From assembly GCF_900176485.1 (NCBI RefSeq), contig NZ_FWYD01000020.1:1-64000 (forward strand): 64,000 nt of DNA, given 5' to 3'. The first letter of the stretch is position 1. The number at the start of each line of letters is the position of its first letter. A program made the translations under genes and the position numbers. Below, piece after piece: positions 1 to 7,871 of this stretch. This DNA comes from Primorskyibacter flagellatus. Its GTDB lineage: Bacteria; Pseudomonadota; Alphaproteobacteria; Rhodobacterales; Rhodobacteraceae. A model generated the notes under the pieces. The model was given only the letters and a program-made list of their open reading frames with translations. It was not told the origin of the DNA and ran no database searches.

Positions 1-117
1 GAGATCATGTTCGGTCGCCTGAAAGATTGGCGACGTGTCGCGACGCGATACGACAGATGCCCGAAGGTCTTCCTGTCAGCCATCGCCCTCGCAGCAACCG
101 TCATGTTCTGGCTATGA
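1..117 (+). CDS. IS5-family transposase, C-terminal end (partial)
   Basis: Frame 1 is open from the window edge to a TGA at 115-117. It encodes 38 residues beginning EIMFGRLKDWRRVATRYD and ending in TVMFWL. The 'E-x-M-F-x-R-L-K-D-W-R-R-V-A-T-R-Y-D' stretch is the conserved end of IS5-family (IS427-like) DDE transposases and includes the catalytic Glu. The start lies outside the window. The element appears to end at about 140 with a terminal repeat reading inward AGGCTCAGGACTCG. It abuts the interrupted IS3-family gene on the other strand, so this IS inserted into that gene. Confidence 0.75.
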   Translation, partial: EIMFGRLKDWRRVATRYDRCPKVFLSAIALAATVMFWL

Positions 118-137
118 ACCGACAACGAGTCCTGAGC

Positions 138-1286
138 CTAGGTCCAACTTATGACGAGGCCGTCGAAGCAATCAATGATCGGGGAAAGATAGACTTTACC
201 TGCTCGGATGTGGAACTCGGTGATATCGGTTAGCCATTTCTCATTTGGCGCTGCCGGCTGGAATTCTCGGTTGATGATATTCTCAGGTGCAGGGCTAATC
301 TCTCCCAGATATGAGCTGTAACGCCGCCGCTTCGGCTTTGGGACGATCAGAGCTTCCTGTTTCATCAGGCGCTGCACCACTTTTTCGGAGATCGAGATGG
401 ATTTCCGCGTCATATATGCTTTGAGGCGACGGTAGCCGTAGCAGCGATGGTTGCTTTCGAAAGCCTCCTTCATGGCCTGTCGAATGGGAAGATACTTATC
501 TTCCAGATTCATGCGAGCGCGGTGGTAAAAGTAAGAGCTGCGCGCGAGACCCAGCCGAGCCAACAGCGCTGGTGTCTTATACCGATTTTTTAGGGCGACG
601 ATGAGCATGGCCTTTTCCCGATTGCTCAGGTTCCGCAGATCGCCGCCAAGTTCCTTTTTTATCATTTCACTCGCAGTCTTGAGCAGATCATGCTCAATCT
701 GTAGTTCGCGGATGTCGCGCTGCAGGGCTTCACGCTGACGCTCCAACTCTTCAAGCTCTGGGTGAAGGGCGCTCTTCTTGCGTTTCATCATGGCAGGAGC
801 CTCCGGGCCAAGGATCTGAGTTTTCCAAGCATAGAGCGTCGGCCGACTAACTCCGAACTTTTTGGCCAAGGCCTGGGCACTTTCTTGACGACTATATAGC
901 CCGACCACGGCAGCCTGCTTCACGGCGTCAGAGTGATTTCCTGGGCCATATGTCGCATTGGAGATCGTCATCGTGTCAGGAAAGGCCTCGCGCACCCAAG
1001 CCGTCAGGGTGGCTCGGCCAGGATAGCCCAAAGCGCGCAGCGTCCATGAGATGCAGCGGCCATGGGTTGCATAATGCTCTAACGCCACCTGCTTCTGTGC
1101 CGCCGAAAACTTAGGCGTGCGCGGCGCCGATCGTATCGGCAAGTCCTGCAGACGTTCGTATTCACGATGCCACCCTTTCAGGGCGTTCTTCGTTGGATAC
1201 CCCAATTCACGGATGGTGGCCTGCACGCGCTTGCCGAGCTTGATATAAAGCTTAACCGCGCGCAGTCGCTCTTCGTAGCTGTACAT
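138..1286 (-). pseudogene. IS3-family transposase, fused OrfAB, 3' truncated by an IS5 insertion
   Basis: The 382-residue frame starts with two N-terminal helix-turn-helix blocks (about 1-60 and 105-160), then a leucine-rich coiled coil (about 175-215), an HTH_21-type region with HRCYGYRRLKAYM, and the start of the DDE integrase core with WLTDITEF (first Asp) and IIDCFDG (second Asp). Translation stops right after VISWT at a TAG created where the IS5-family end begins (about 140), so the third catalytic residue (Glu) and roughly 100 residues are missing. OrfA and OrfB are in one frame here, unlike the usual IS3 layout with a -1 frameshift. The gene is inactive as it stands. Confidence 0.8.
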
Positions 1287-1336
1287 GGACTATCTCCAAA
1301 ATAGTCCAACTTTTCGTCCGCACCCCCACCGGGTCA
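141..1336 (-). mobile_element. IS3-family insertion sequence, left part only
   Basis: The outer end of the IS3 element is recognisable downstream of 1286. Read on the minus strand from 1336 it begins TGACCCGGTGGGGGTGCGGA, with the TGA start typical of IS3-family ends, and runs to the transposase start at 1286. The other end is lost to the IS5-family insertion. It lies about 30 bp beyond the stop codon of the phosphotransferase gene and does not interrupt it. Confidence 0.65.
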
Positions 1337-1365
1337 GTTCTCTGTGACATGCAACACCTTACAGG

Positions 1366-2400
1366 TCACAATTGCTGAACCAGCATTTGGAATATCCATC
1401 TCGGATCGCTAGGTTCCAATGCCTGATCTCGACACCACACAGTGCGGGCTTTGTCGAGTTTGCGGGCATAGCGGGCGGCTTCGCGTTCGGCAGCTTCGCC
1501 CACGAACTTTCCAGAACGAAGGTCGCCCCTGACTCGGCAGGCGTCGATGATGGCGGATTTCACGCGCTCGAGCTGTAGGTAGACATCCACCTCTTTCCTG
1601 ATGTCACCAGGCGTCAGGGTCAACGGGCTTCGCTCGGCGTAGGCTTTGATGAATTGCGCCTCCTGATCCGGGGTGAAGCGTGTCTTGTGGAAATGCACGG
1701 CGATATCGTAGACCGGATCGCCCACAAGCACCAACTCCCAGTCGAGCAGGGTGAGGGTCTTATCGCGTGGTCGGATCAGAACGTTCTTGCGGTGAATATC
1801 GCTGTGGCAGAGGCAGAACGGTCGGGTGCCGATCGCGACGGCAAGTTCGTCGAGGCCAGCAAAAGGTGCATCCGGGATACCCAGGCTTCGATATATGTCC
1901 GCCATCTCAGGGAACAGACGGGCATGTACCGAACAGTCAAATTCATAGTGTGCTCGAAAGAAGGCCCCGCAATCGGGGGAAGCACCAAGATCGGCGCAAG
2001 CAGCGGCGAAAGGCTCCGGGTCAAAGCGATGCAGCGCCGCCATTTGCCGGGCGATCTCACGAGGTATCCAATCGGACATTTGTTCCTGGTCCGGATAGAC
2101 ATCGTTGAGCGACACGCCATCGATCCAGTCGTGGAGGAAGAAGCCTTCCGCGTCCGATTGATACAGCAACCGGGGGGCGTCGAAACCGACGCTTTCGAGA
2201 AAGCGCAGCACCGGGACTTCCGAAATGCAACGCAGGTCCATCACCGCGCTGTTCGGGATCGGTTTGCGGTAGAGATAGACGGTCCCGCCCTCCTCGACCC
2301 GGTAGTTGTGGTTGTAGTATCCCTCCATCCGGGCCCCAGAGCTCAGGTTGTTCGGGTCGATGCGGTCCGCCCAGGCAAAAGGATGATCTTCAACGGTCAT
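1366..2400 (-). CDS. APH/choline-kinase-like phosphotransferase
   Basis: This 344-residue soluble protein has the aminoglycoside phosphotransferase (APH, protein-kinase-like) fold. Visible motifs are an N-terminal lobe with a candidate ATP-binding Lys (YLYRK, K46), the catalytic loop HSDIHRKN (H199, D201, N206), and the metal-binding LLDWE (D220). The family transfers the gamma-phosphate of ATP to small hydroxyl substrates such as aminoglycosides, choline, homoserine or sugars. The substrate cannot be told here, and nothing marks it as a resistance gene. No partner gene is adjacent: an IS3 end lies 30 bp downstream and the propeller gene about 190 bp upstream, both leftward. The ATG start gives a normal family length. 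Confidence 0.75.
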   Translation of the reverse strand: MTVEDHPFAWADRIDPNNLSSGARMEGYYNHNYRVEEGGTVYLYRKPIPNSAVMDLRCISEVPVLRFLESVGFDAPRLLYQSDAEGFFLHDWIDGVSLNDVYPDQEQMSDWIPREIARQMAALHRFDPEPFAAACADLGASPDCGAFFRAHYEFDCSVHARLFPEMADIYRSLGIPDAPFAGLDELAVAIGTRPFCLCHSDIHRKNVLIRPRDKTLTLLDWELVLVGDPVYDIAVHFHKTRFTPDQEAQFIKAYAERSPLTLTPGDIRKEVDVYLQLERVKSAIIDACRVRGDLRSGKFVGEAAEREAARYARKLDKARTVWCRDQALEPSDPRWIFQMLVQQL

Positions 2401-2591
2401 GGCAGTCTCGTGATTTCCTGCTACCGGAACAGTTACGTATAGCTGAGACGATTGCCAATGTAGAAGTCGAAGACACTGCCAGGGATGGTCGAGGCTGCTT
2501 GATACAAGCGACAGGGGTTCAGCAGATCAGCTGTCGATGGCTTTGGCGGCCACAGGCGGCCTCCTTGCCCCGGTCCACAATGGAAGCCTCG

Positions 2592-5087
2592 TCATTCGAG
2601 TTCAATCCTCCGTGCTTTGACCTCTGTCAAGACATCTTCAGGAAGAAGTGAAACCGCCAGATCGAACAGCGCACGCCCTTTGGGTGTGCCTTCGCCACGG
2701 AACAGCGGTGCGCCAGGGGTCATGGCACCGCCTATCTTGATTTCTCCGCTCTCGTTGAAAACGAACTGATCGAACACGGGATAATCCTCAAGTTGCGGTG
2801 TAAGGTTTTCTCCTGTGAGAGAATGGATGGCCAGGCTCTTGCCGATATCGCCGCGGAGGTCCCGATAGGCAATCGCAGTTCCGTCGCGGACGAAATGCAC
2901 ATACCCGTCATGCCCCGTCGCAACAGCCCGCACCTGCCCGTCACCATCAAATATCACTGTCCGGTCATCGCTGGAGTCTCCATCTTCGGCAATGAGTGCG
3001 GAGCCTTGCCGTGATGCGTGCATGGAGACGGGCGTACTGCGCAAGCCGTCGGGATCGGACAGTATTTCGTGGATCGGTGTGACAGTCCTGCCATCGTGAA
3101 TATACAATTGGGCCACCGGCCCGCCGCCCGGGGAGTGGATGGGCTCAATCATCACCAAGCGCCCGTCCGGCAGCCAGGAGGCATACGGTTTTGTCCGCCC
3201 TGGGAAGTCGAACTCAGCAACACTCCAATCCTGCGTCGACACAATGAAAAGAGCGTTGCGGGACAGGACGGCAAAGGCGTCTGCGTCATGAGAAAAGCCG
3301 ACCGGGTCAAGCGTAGTAGAATAGGCGGAGGAGCCTGTGCCAACACCCGAGAATGTGATCGTGGTCACGATCGCGCCTGTCCGGCCGTCATGGATGTGCA
3401 GAACGGGCTGCTGGTTTTCTGCCAGCGCCAGAAGGTCGCCTGACGGTGAGAAGTGGGGATGGGTTGCCGAGACGTAGGTGCTTGCGTCGTCGCGCAGGAG
3501 CTGTGATATCAATCTGCCATCCGAGGTTGAATAGAGCGCCGGCGCTTCGCCGCTAATCGCCAGAACCTCGCCGGTCGGTGCAACAACCGTCCCTTTCGCC
3601 CTGTCCAATGGCAGGCGAAGTGTCCGAGATGCAACCGCCCGGTAGAGCAGGAGATGTGCGGCCTGATAGCGCACGAAATCGTCCTCCGCAGGGTCGGCAG
3701 GCAGACCTTTCAGCGCGGCGGCCATGGCTCCCTGACGGTCGCCGGATTGCAACAATCTCTCTGCCTTGCGGGCAAAATCCTCGGATATCTGAAGGGTGGC
3801 ATCAACCTCAGGGTCCCCCTGGACTGTCGGTTTGCCAACCAGTGCGACCGCGGCCTCATGCAGATCAAGACCGGAGGGGCTGCTGATCCCTTCATAGGGT
3901 GAGCCTTGCATCATATGGCTGAGGGTACCGAGAATCTGACCGGTTGGTCCGTACAGGAATTGTTCGAATACCGCATGATCGGAAGGTTGTGTGTCCAGTC
4001 GGGTTCCATCGAGCGCGTAGGTCTCGACCTGCATATCGGAAATCCGCTCTGACTCCGGCCAGCGCGGAATGGCAACGACTGTTCCATTCCGGACAAAAGT
4101 GGCTCCGCCCGAGGCTGGCGGCAAAGTTGCCCGCCGCGTGCCGGTGATTTCAAACAGGTCCGTCCGTTGCTCGGATTGGATCAAGAATGCCGACATGGTG
4201 GGTGAAGCGATCACCCTGCCCATCGTAATTTCCTGATCATTGGCGATCGGATATTCTTCACCGGACGTATTGATCACCATGAGGCTGGCGCGGGCATTGA
4301 ACGATATGTCGCCGGAGGGGGAGGCGACAACGAACTCCGATCCCGAAATCCAGGCCAACGACGAGTGGGGTGGCAATGACGTTTCAAAAACCACGGCACC
4401 GCTTTGCGTATCTCGAACTTCCAGGAGATGCGGCGCATTTGACAGCGATCCGGGCGGTACGGCGTTGAAAGCGATGGCGTGACTGTCAGGTGAAAACGCA
4501 CCCCGGGAACTGATCGCCGGGAAGCTGGTCAGGATCACCCCGTCTGCGAGCCTGACTATATGAGTGGTCTTGTCGCCGACGAACGAGATCGCGACCAGTC
4601 GTCCGTCTGGCGAAACCGAAAGCCCAGCCGCCCCGATAAGGCCGCCGGGCATTGGGTTTTGCGACAGGATCGGAACACCGACCACGCTGCTGGTCAGCGG
4701 GTTAATGATTGTCGCTGACTGGCGCGTATTGGGCGTGATCGGATCAGACACCTCCGGGGAAACCACCGCGCGGATGCCGTCCGGGCTGAGCGCACCGAAG
4801 GTGGGCGTGGCGCCTGTCAATCTGATGCTCCGGGACGCAAACGCCCGCCACAACGCCGACCAGGCTTCTGGATAAGCTTCGAGATCGGTGTTCTTGGGCG
4901 TGCCGGGCAAGCCGCGCAAGGCTTCCTGAAGTGCTGCGAGACGATCACCCTCTTCCAACAGCAGTTTCAGAGCCTGGCGCGCATGCTCGCGGGATTGAAC
5001 TTCTGTGGGTTGGGAATGAGCGGCCATGCCGATGATTGAAGCGACAGCAATACACAAGAACGCAAGTGTAATTCTTGGAACGGGCAC
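2592..5087 (-). CDS. Secreted beta-propeller-like protein with internal duplication
   Basis: The 831-residue protein has an N-terminal signal peptide (hydrophobic stretch about 6-23, cleavage near AAHS). It contains two similar halves. Each opens with a short helical segment, 'LLxxGDRxAAxxxALxGLPxxP...A.W/LLYRAxASRxxRL' (about 37-90 and 438-492), followed by a run of beta-propeller-like blades with WD40/PQQ-like 'SPDGRLVAIS', 'FSPDSHAIAF', 'FSPSGDLLAL' and 'SHDADAFAVL' motifs. A similar helical segment is known to precede WD40 repeats in some STAND/WD40 proteins, but no NTPase or protease domain is present here. It probably acts in the periplasm or outside the cell as a binding scaffold. Its function is not known. 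Confidence 0.6.
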   Translation of the reverse strand: MPVPRITLAFLCIAVASIIGMAAHSQPTEVQSREHARQALKLLLEEGDRLAALQEALRGLPGTPKNTDLEAYPEAWSALWRAFASRSIRLTGATPTFGALSPDGIRAVVSPEVSDPITPNTRQSATIINPLTSSVVGVPILSQNPMPGGLIGAAGLSVSPDGRLVAISFVGDKTTHIVRLADGVILTSFPAISSRGAFSPDSHAIAFNAVPPGSLSNAPHLLEVRDTQSGAVVFETSLPPHSSLAWISGSEFVVASPSGDISFNARASLMVINTSGEEYPIANDQEITMGRVIASPTMSAFLIQSEQRTDLFEITGTRRATLPPASGGATFVRNGTVVAIPRWPESERISDMQVETYALDGTRLDTQPSDHAVFEQFLYGPTGQILGTLSHMMQGSPYEGISSPSGLDLHEAAVALVGKPTVQGDPEVDATLQISEDFARKAERLLQSGDRQGAMAAALKGLPADPAEDDFVRYQAAHLLLYRAVASRTLRLPLDRAKGTVVAPTGEVLAISGEAPALYSTSDGRLISQLLRDDASTYVSATHPHFSPSGDLLALAENQQPVLHIHDGRTGAIVTTITFSGVGTGSSAYSTTLDPVGFSHDADAFAVLSRNALFIVSTQDWSVAEFDFPGRTKPYASWLPDGRLVMIEPIHSPGGGPVAQLYIHDGRTVTPIHEILSDPDGLRSTPVSMHASRQGSALIAEDGDSSDDRTVIFDGDGQVRAVATGHDGYVHFVRDGTAIAYRDLRGDIGKSLAIHSLTGENLTPQLEDYPVFDQFVFNESGEIKIGGAMTPGAPLFRGEGTPKGRALFDLAVSLLPEDVLTEVKARRIELE

Positions 5088-5401
5088 GATAAATCCCCAG
5101 TCAATGAAATAGAAAATACCATTTCGACGTTACAAGATTTGTTGCTTTCGATCAAGGCAACCAGCGACGCCCCTACCGGATGCCGGTTATCTGAAACCGC
5201 CGGTCACGCTAGGGATGAACTGTCAGCGACAGCATTATTGTTGATATGTAAAATGAGCCGTACGAGGCGGGCTTAGCGCTATGTCAGCCCGCTTCATCGC
5301 CCGGCCATCCAGAAAACTTGACTGGTGCGTGAAACTACAGGACGTTGAGGATGGAAGCTTTTCACTAGAAAAGTGGCAAACCATATTGAGAAGGCATGGC
5401 T
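5088..5401. other. Intergenic region between divergent genes
   Basis: The 314 bp separate the leftward propeller gene from the rightward small secreted protein and should hold both promoters. No clear -35/-10 pair could be assigned. A 7-bp perfect inverted repeat (GCGGGCT/AGCCCGC at 5267-5292, 12-nt loop) and a Shine-Dalgarno GAGAAGG at 5388-5394 are the only structures seen. Confidence 0.4.
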
Positions 5402-5794
5402 ATGAGAGCGACTTTGTTTGGTTGTGCCGTCGTCGTGGCCCTTGCCGTCCCGGCCGCAGCACAGCATATCATCGCGGTTTACGACGCCAGGCTTGGCCCT
5501 CTGGACAGGGTTAACTCCAGTGGCCGACCTTTGGGTGATCTGTGTGCCGTGATTCAACAGGATCGGGCCAATTATCACCGTTTCGGCAAACGCGACAGGG
5601 TTGATGACTTCGACCCGATATTTGGTGACCCGGCAATGAGGTCGCTGATCCCGTCGAGTTGTCGTCTGGAATCGGGACATGAGTATTTGCGAGACGCTGT
5701 TTTCAACAATCAAGGATTTGGCATAATTGTGAGAGTTCGCGTTCTCAATAACAATGGAGCGCTACAACTCCTGGTCAGCGAGCGTGCCGGATAA
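5402..5794 (+). CDS. Small secreted protein of unknown function
   Basis: About 130 residues, with a clear signal peptide (MRATLFGCAVVVALAVPAAA, cleavage before Q-H-I). The mature part of about 110 residues has two Cys (in LCAVIQQDR and SSCRLE), possibly a disulfide, and no recognised domain. The ATG at 5402 is preferred over the in-frame ATG at 5396 because the Shine-Dalgarno GAGAAGG (5388-5394) is 7 nt from 5402 but only 1 nt from 5396. It resembles short hypothetical periplasmic proteins of roseobacters in its 'QDRANYHRFGKRD' motif. No function can be assigned. Confidence 0.55.
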   Translation: MRATLFGCAVVVALAVPAAAQHIIAVYDARLGPLDRVNSSGRPLGDLCAVIQQDRANYHRFGKRDRVDDFDPIFGDPAMRSLIPSSCRLESGHEYLRDAVFNNQGFGIIVRVRVLNNNGALQLLVSERAG

Positions 5795-6011
5795 TCTCTG
5801 CCCTGACAAAGCGATCCTGCGCAAGAGTCCTGCAAAGGCTTCGGTCATGTTTCGCGCCGCAACATGCGCGCAGCGCCAACCGCGCGCCCAACAAGGCGTG
5901 GTGCACTTCACCTCTGCCCAACACAACATGCAGTTGCGCCAGCGCCGCGCCCGACAAAAACGCCACATCTTCAGAGGTTTCCGTCCGGGCAGTGGTGACC
6001 CAGGACGGCAT
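5775..6011 (-). pseudogene. Possible remnant of a DUF1403-type plasmid gene
   Basis: The minus-strand frame starts MPSWVTTARTETSEDVAFLSG and continues GAALAQLHVVLGR...ARLALRA. This resembles the N-terminus of DUF1403 proteins, which are common beside plasmid and IS genes in alphaproteobacteria. The similarity ends near LALRA, after which the frame has no family resemblance and stops. Its 3' end overlaps the stop of the neighbouring secreted-protein gene, as expected for a decayed fragment rather than a gene. The assignment is from memory of the family and is tentative. Confidence 0.35.
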
Positions 6012-6140
6012 TTGAGGTAGTGTCTCAAGGCTGTCTCAGAAGGTTGCGGGCACCCACCTCTTGCCACGGCACTCTTTCACAACGGCGCTTTTATCCAGAT
6101 TATCGCCCCAATAACCGCCCCACCATTCCGTTCCCTGTAA

Positions 6141-6167
6141 TGTCCGATAAGTTTGCCTTATCGGACA
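6141..6167. repeat. Perfect 11-bp inverted repeat with 5-nt spacer
   Basis: TGTCCGATAAG (6141-6151), spacer tttgc, then CTTATCGGACA (6157-6167). This geometry suits a site-specific recombinase core site or a repressor operator. There is no T-run after it, so an intrinsic terminator is less likely. It lies about 340 bp outside the left end of the Tn3-family transposon. The TGTCCG half resembles the TGTCCGGAA repeats near the serine recombinase at 9279-9860. Its role is unknown. Confidence 0.6.
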
Positions 6168-6505
6168 TAATTGAAGGAACTGCAGGACAACTTCTGTCGC
6201 TTTAGGTTCATGGGCGGACTCAACCAAAATCAGCCTTCTCTCGCTCGAAGTTTCCATTCCATCAGTGGACTGGGCTCTTGCTCAATCTCTGGACTCGGTC
6301 ACAGCAAGAGAAAAAAGCGATTACGAACAAAACCTTCCGCATGCATGCAGCATCGACAACTCGAAGCCATCATCTAAGCCCGCTCGACCGGCCAAGTTCT
6401 TGAATCCACCGATGAACCGAAAGTCCAAGAATTTAACAAGAACATGAGCGCAATGTTATCAATGCGTTAGAGTCCACTCATGGAACAAGAACGACAGACA
6501 AAAAA
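6168..6505. other. Non-coding stretch left of the Tn3 transposon
   Basis: These 338 bp hold no frame with plausible coding character or family resemblance. A 60-codon open frame on the plus strand (6265-6447) lacks a Shine-Dalgarno site and looks random. The stretch ends in an A-run directly before the transposon end at 6506. Confidence 0.4.
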
Positions 6506-6543
6506 GGGGTCTGATGCCGGAGGGGGCAGAATTGTACGCTAAG
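6506..6543 (+). repeat. Left terminal inverted repeat of the Tn3-family transposon
   Basis: It starts GGGGTCTGATGCCGGAGGGG and ends GTACGCTAAG. It is the inverted partner of 13049-13086, with two mismatches in 38 bp. The GGGG start and 38-bp length are typical of Tn3-family ends. Confidence 0.9.
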
Positions 6544-6552
6544 GAGCTTTGT

Positions 6553-7840
6553 TCATCTTTTTGGCCACCTGTATTCGCCGGTGAGGAGGATATGGGCCCA
6601 ACCGAGTGGAGAGATGTGTGCCAGAAGGTTGGGTGAGCAATCCAAGGTGGCGCAACGGCGCTCGGCGACAGCCTGACCGATGTGCTTGGTGTTCCAGTAA
6701 ATGATGATGGCGGCCAGCAAGTTAAGCCCGGCCATATGGAAGTGCTGCCCCTCGGTTGTTCGGTCACGAATTTCGCCTTGGCGTCCGATGCGCAGGGCAT
6801 TCTTGAGGGCGTGATGCGCCTCTCCTTTGTTCAGGCCGATCTGGGCGCGACGTTGCATGTCGGCATCAAGCAACCAGTCGATGATGAACAGCGTCCGTTC
6901 GACCCGTCCAATTTCCCGTAATGCCACCGCAAGTTCGTGCTGCCGGGGATATGCCGCGAATTTTCGCAAGAGTTGGCTTGGCGGCATTGCGCCGGCCACC
7001 ATGGTGGCCACGCTGCGCAGAATGTCGGGCCAGTTCGAGCTGATGACGGGTTCCTTGACCTTGCCGCCGATCAAGCCTTTCAGCTCTTTCGGGCTGGATG
7101 CCGGATCAAAGAGGTAGAGGCGCCTGGATGGCAGATCCCGGATGCGGGGAATGAACTGGAAGCCCAGAAGGGCGGTGACTGCGAAGACGTGGTCGGTGAA
7201 GCCGCCTGTATCGGCATACTGCTCTTTGACCCTTCGCCCAGCTTCGGTCATCAACAGGCCATCGAGAATGTAGGGCGCTTCGTTCACCGTGGCCGGGATG
7301 GTCTGGGTGGCGAAGGGACCGAACTGGTCGGAGACATGGGTGTAGGCTTTCAGTCCGGGTTCATGGCCATACTTGGCGTTGATCAGATTCATCGCCTCGC
7401 CTTGGCGCGTGGTGAGGAAGAACTGCCCGTCACTGGATGCGGTCACACCTCCGCCCCAGAACTGGGCCATCGGCAAGGCAGATTGTCCCTCGATCACCAT
7501 GGCCAGGGCGCGTGCCATCGCCTCACTTTCGACATGCCATCGCGATAGGCGAGAGAGCTGGAAATAATCATGGGTGTTGGTGGCCCCGGCCATTTTTTGC
7601 TGAGGCCAAGGTTCAGCCCTTCAGCCAGCAGCACATTCAGCATGTCGACCCTGTCCTTGCACGGAACACCCGTGCGCAGATGGGTGAAGGCCTCGGTAAA
7701 GCCGATCTCGTTATCCACTTCGAGCAGGAGGTCGGTGATCCTGATTTCCGGCAGGCGGTTGTAAAGGTCGAGCACCATAGCATCCGCCTCTTCGGGGACA
7801 GCGGCAGTCAGCCGATCTATTTTAAGGGTGCCGTCTTCTA
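6553..7840 (-). pseudogene. tnpA: Tn3-family transposase TnpA, C-terminal part (with frameshift)
   Basis: This is the downstream part of the transposase gene that begins at 12298. It holds the DDE core: first Asp in TASSDGQFF, second Asp in THVSDQFGPF, Glu in LNKGEAHHALKNAL, and the family end region ISPLGWAHILLTGEY. Upstream of about 7593 the reading frame shifts. Residues IEDGTLKIDRL...LGLSK (7840-7600) are in one frame, and MAGATNTHDYFQLSRLS onward is in another, with an A6 run (AGC AAA AAA TGG on the coding strand) at the junction. A one-base change or a -1 slip would restore one protein. The gene is also split by the 7846-10701 element, so it is non-functional as read. Confidence 0.85.
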
Positions 7841-7845
7841 TCGAA
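7841..7845. repeat. Target site duplication, left copy (TCGAA)
   Basis: TCGAA lies directly outside the left 25-bp end of the inserted element and is repeated at 10702-10706 outside the right end. Removing the element and one copy restores the transposase frame as ...G-A-S-I-E-D-G.... Confidence 0.85.
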
Positions 7846-7870
7846 GGAGAGTACCGTAAAGTGTGGGGCA
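7846..7870 (+). repeat. Left 25-bp terminal inverted repeat of the ISKra4-type element
   Basis: It begins GGAGAGTACCGTAAAGTG and ends GGGGCA. It is identical, inverted, to 10677-10701. Its inner edge is 1 bp from the stop codon of the transposase gene. Confidence 0.9.
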
Positions 7871-7871
7871 A

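Noticed and set aside
1366-2400. Phosphotransferase as an antibiotic-resistance gene.
   Set aside because: Only the general APH fold motifs are visible. Nothing points to aminoglycoside substrates, and an adjacent IS alone is not evidence.
6265-6447. 60-codon frame between the palindrome and the Tn3 transposon.
   Set aside because: No Shine-Dalgarno site, no similarity, and it lies in a degraded border region.
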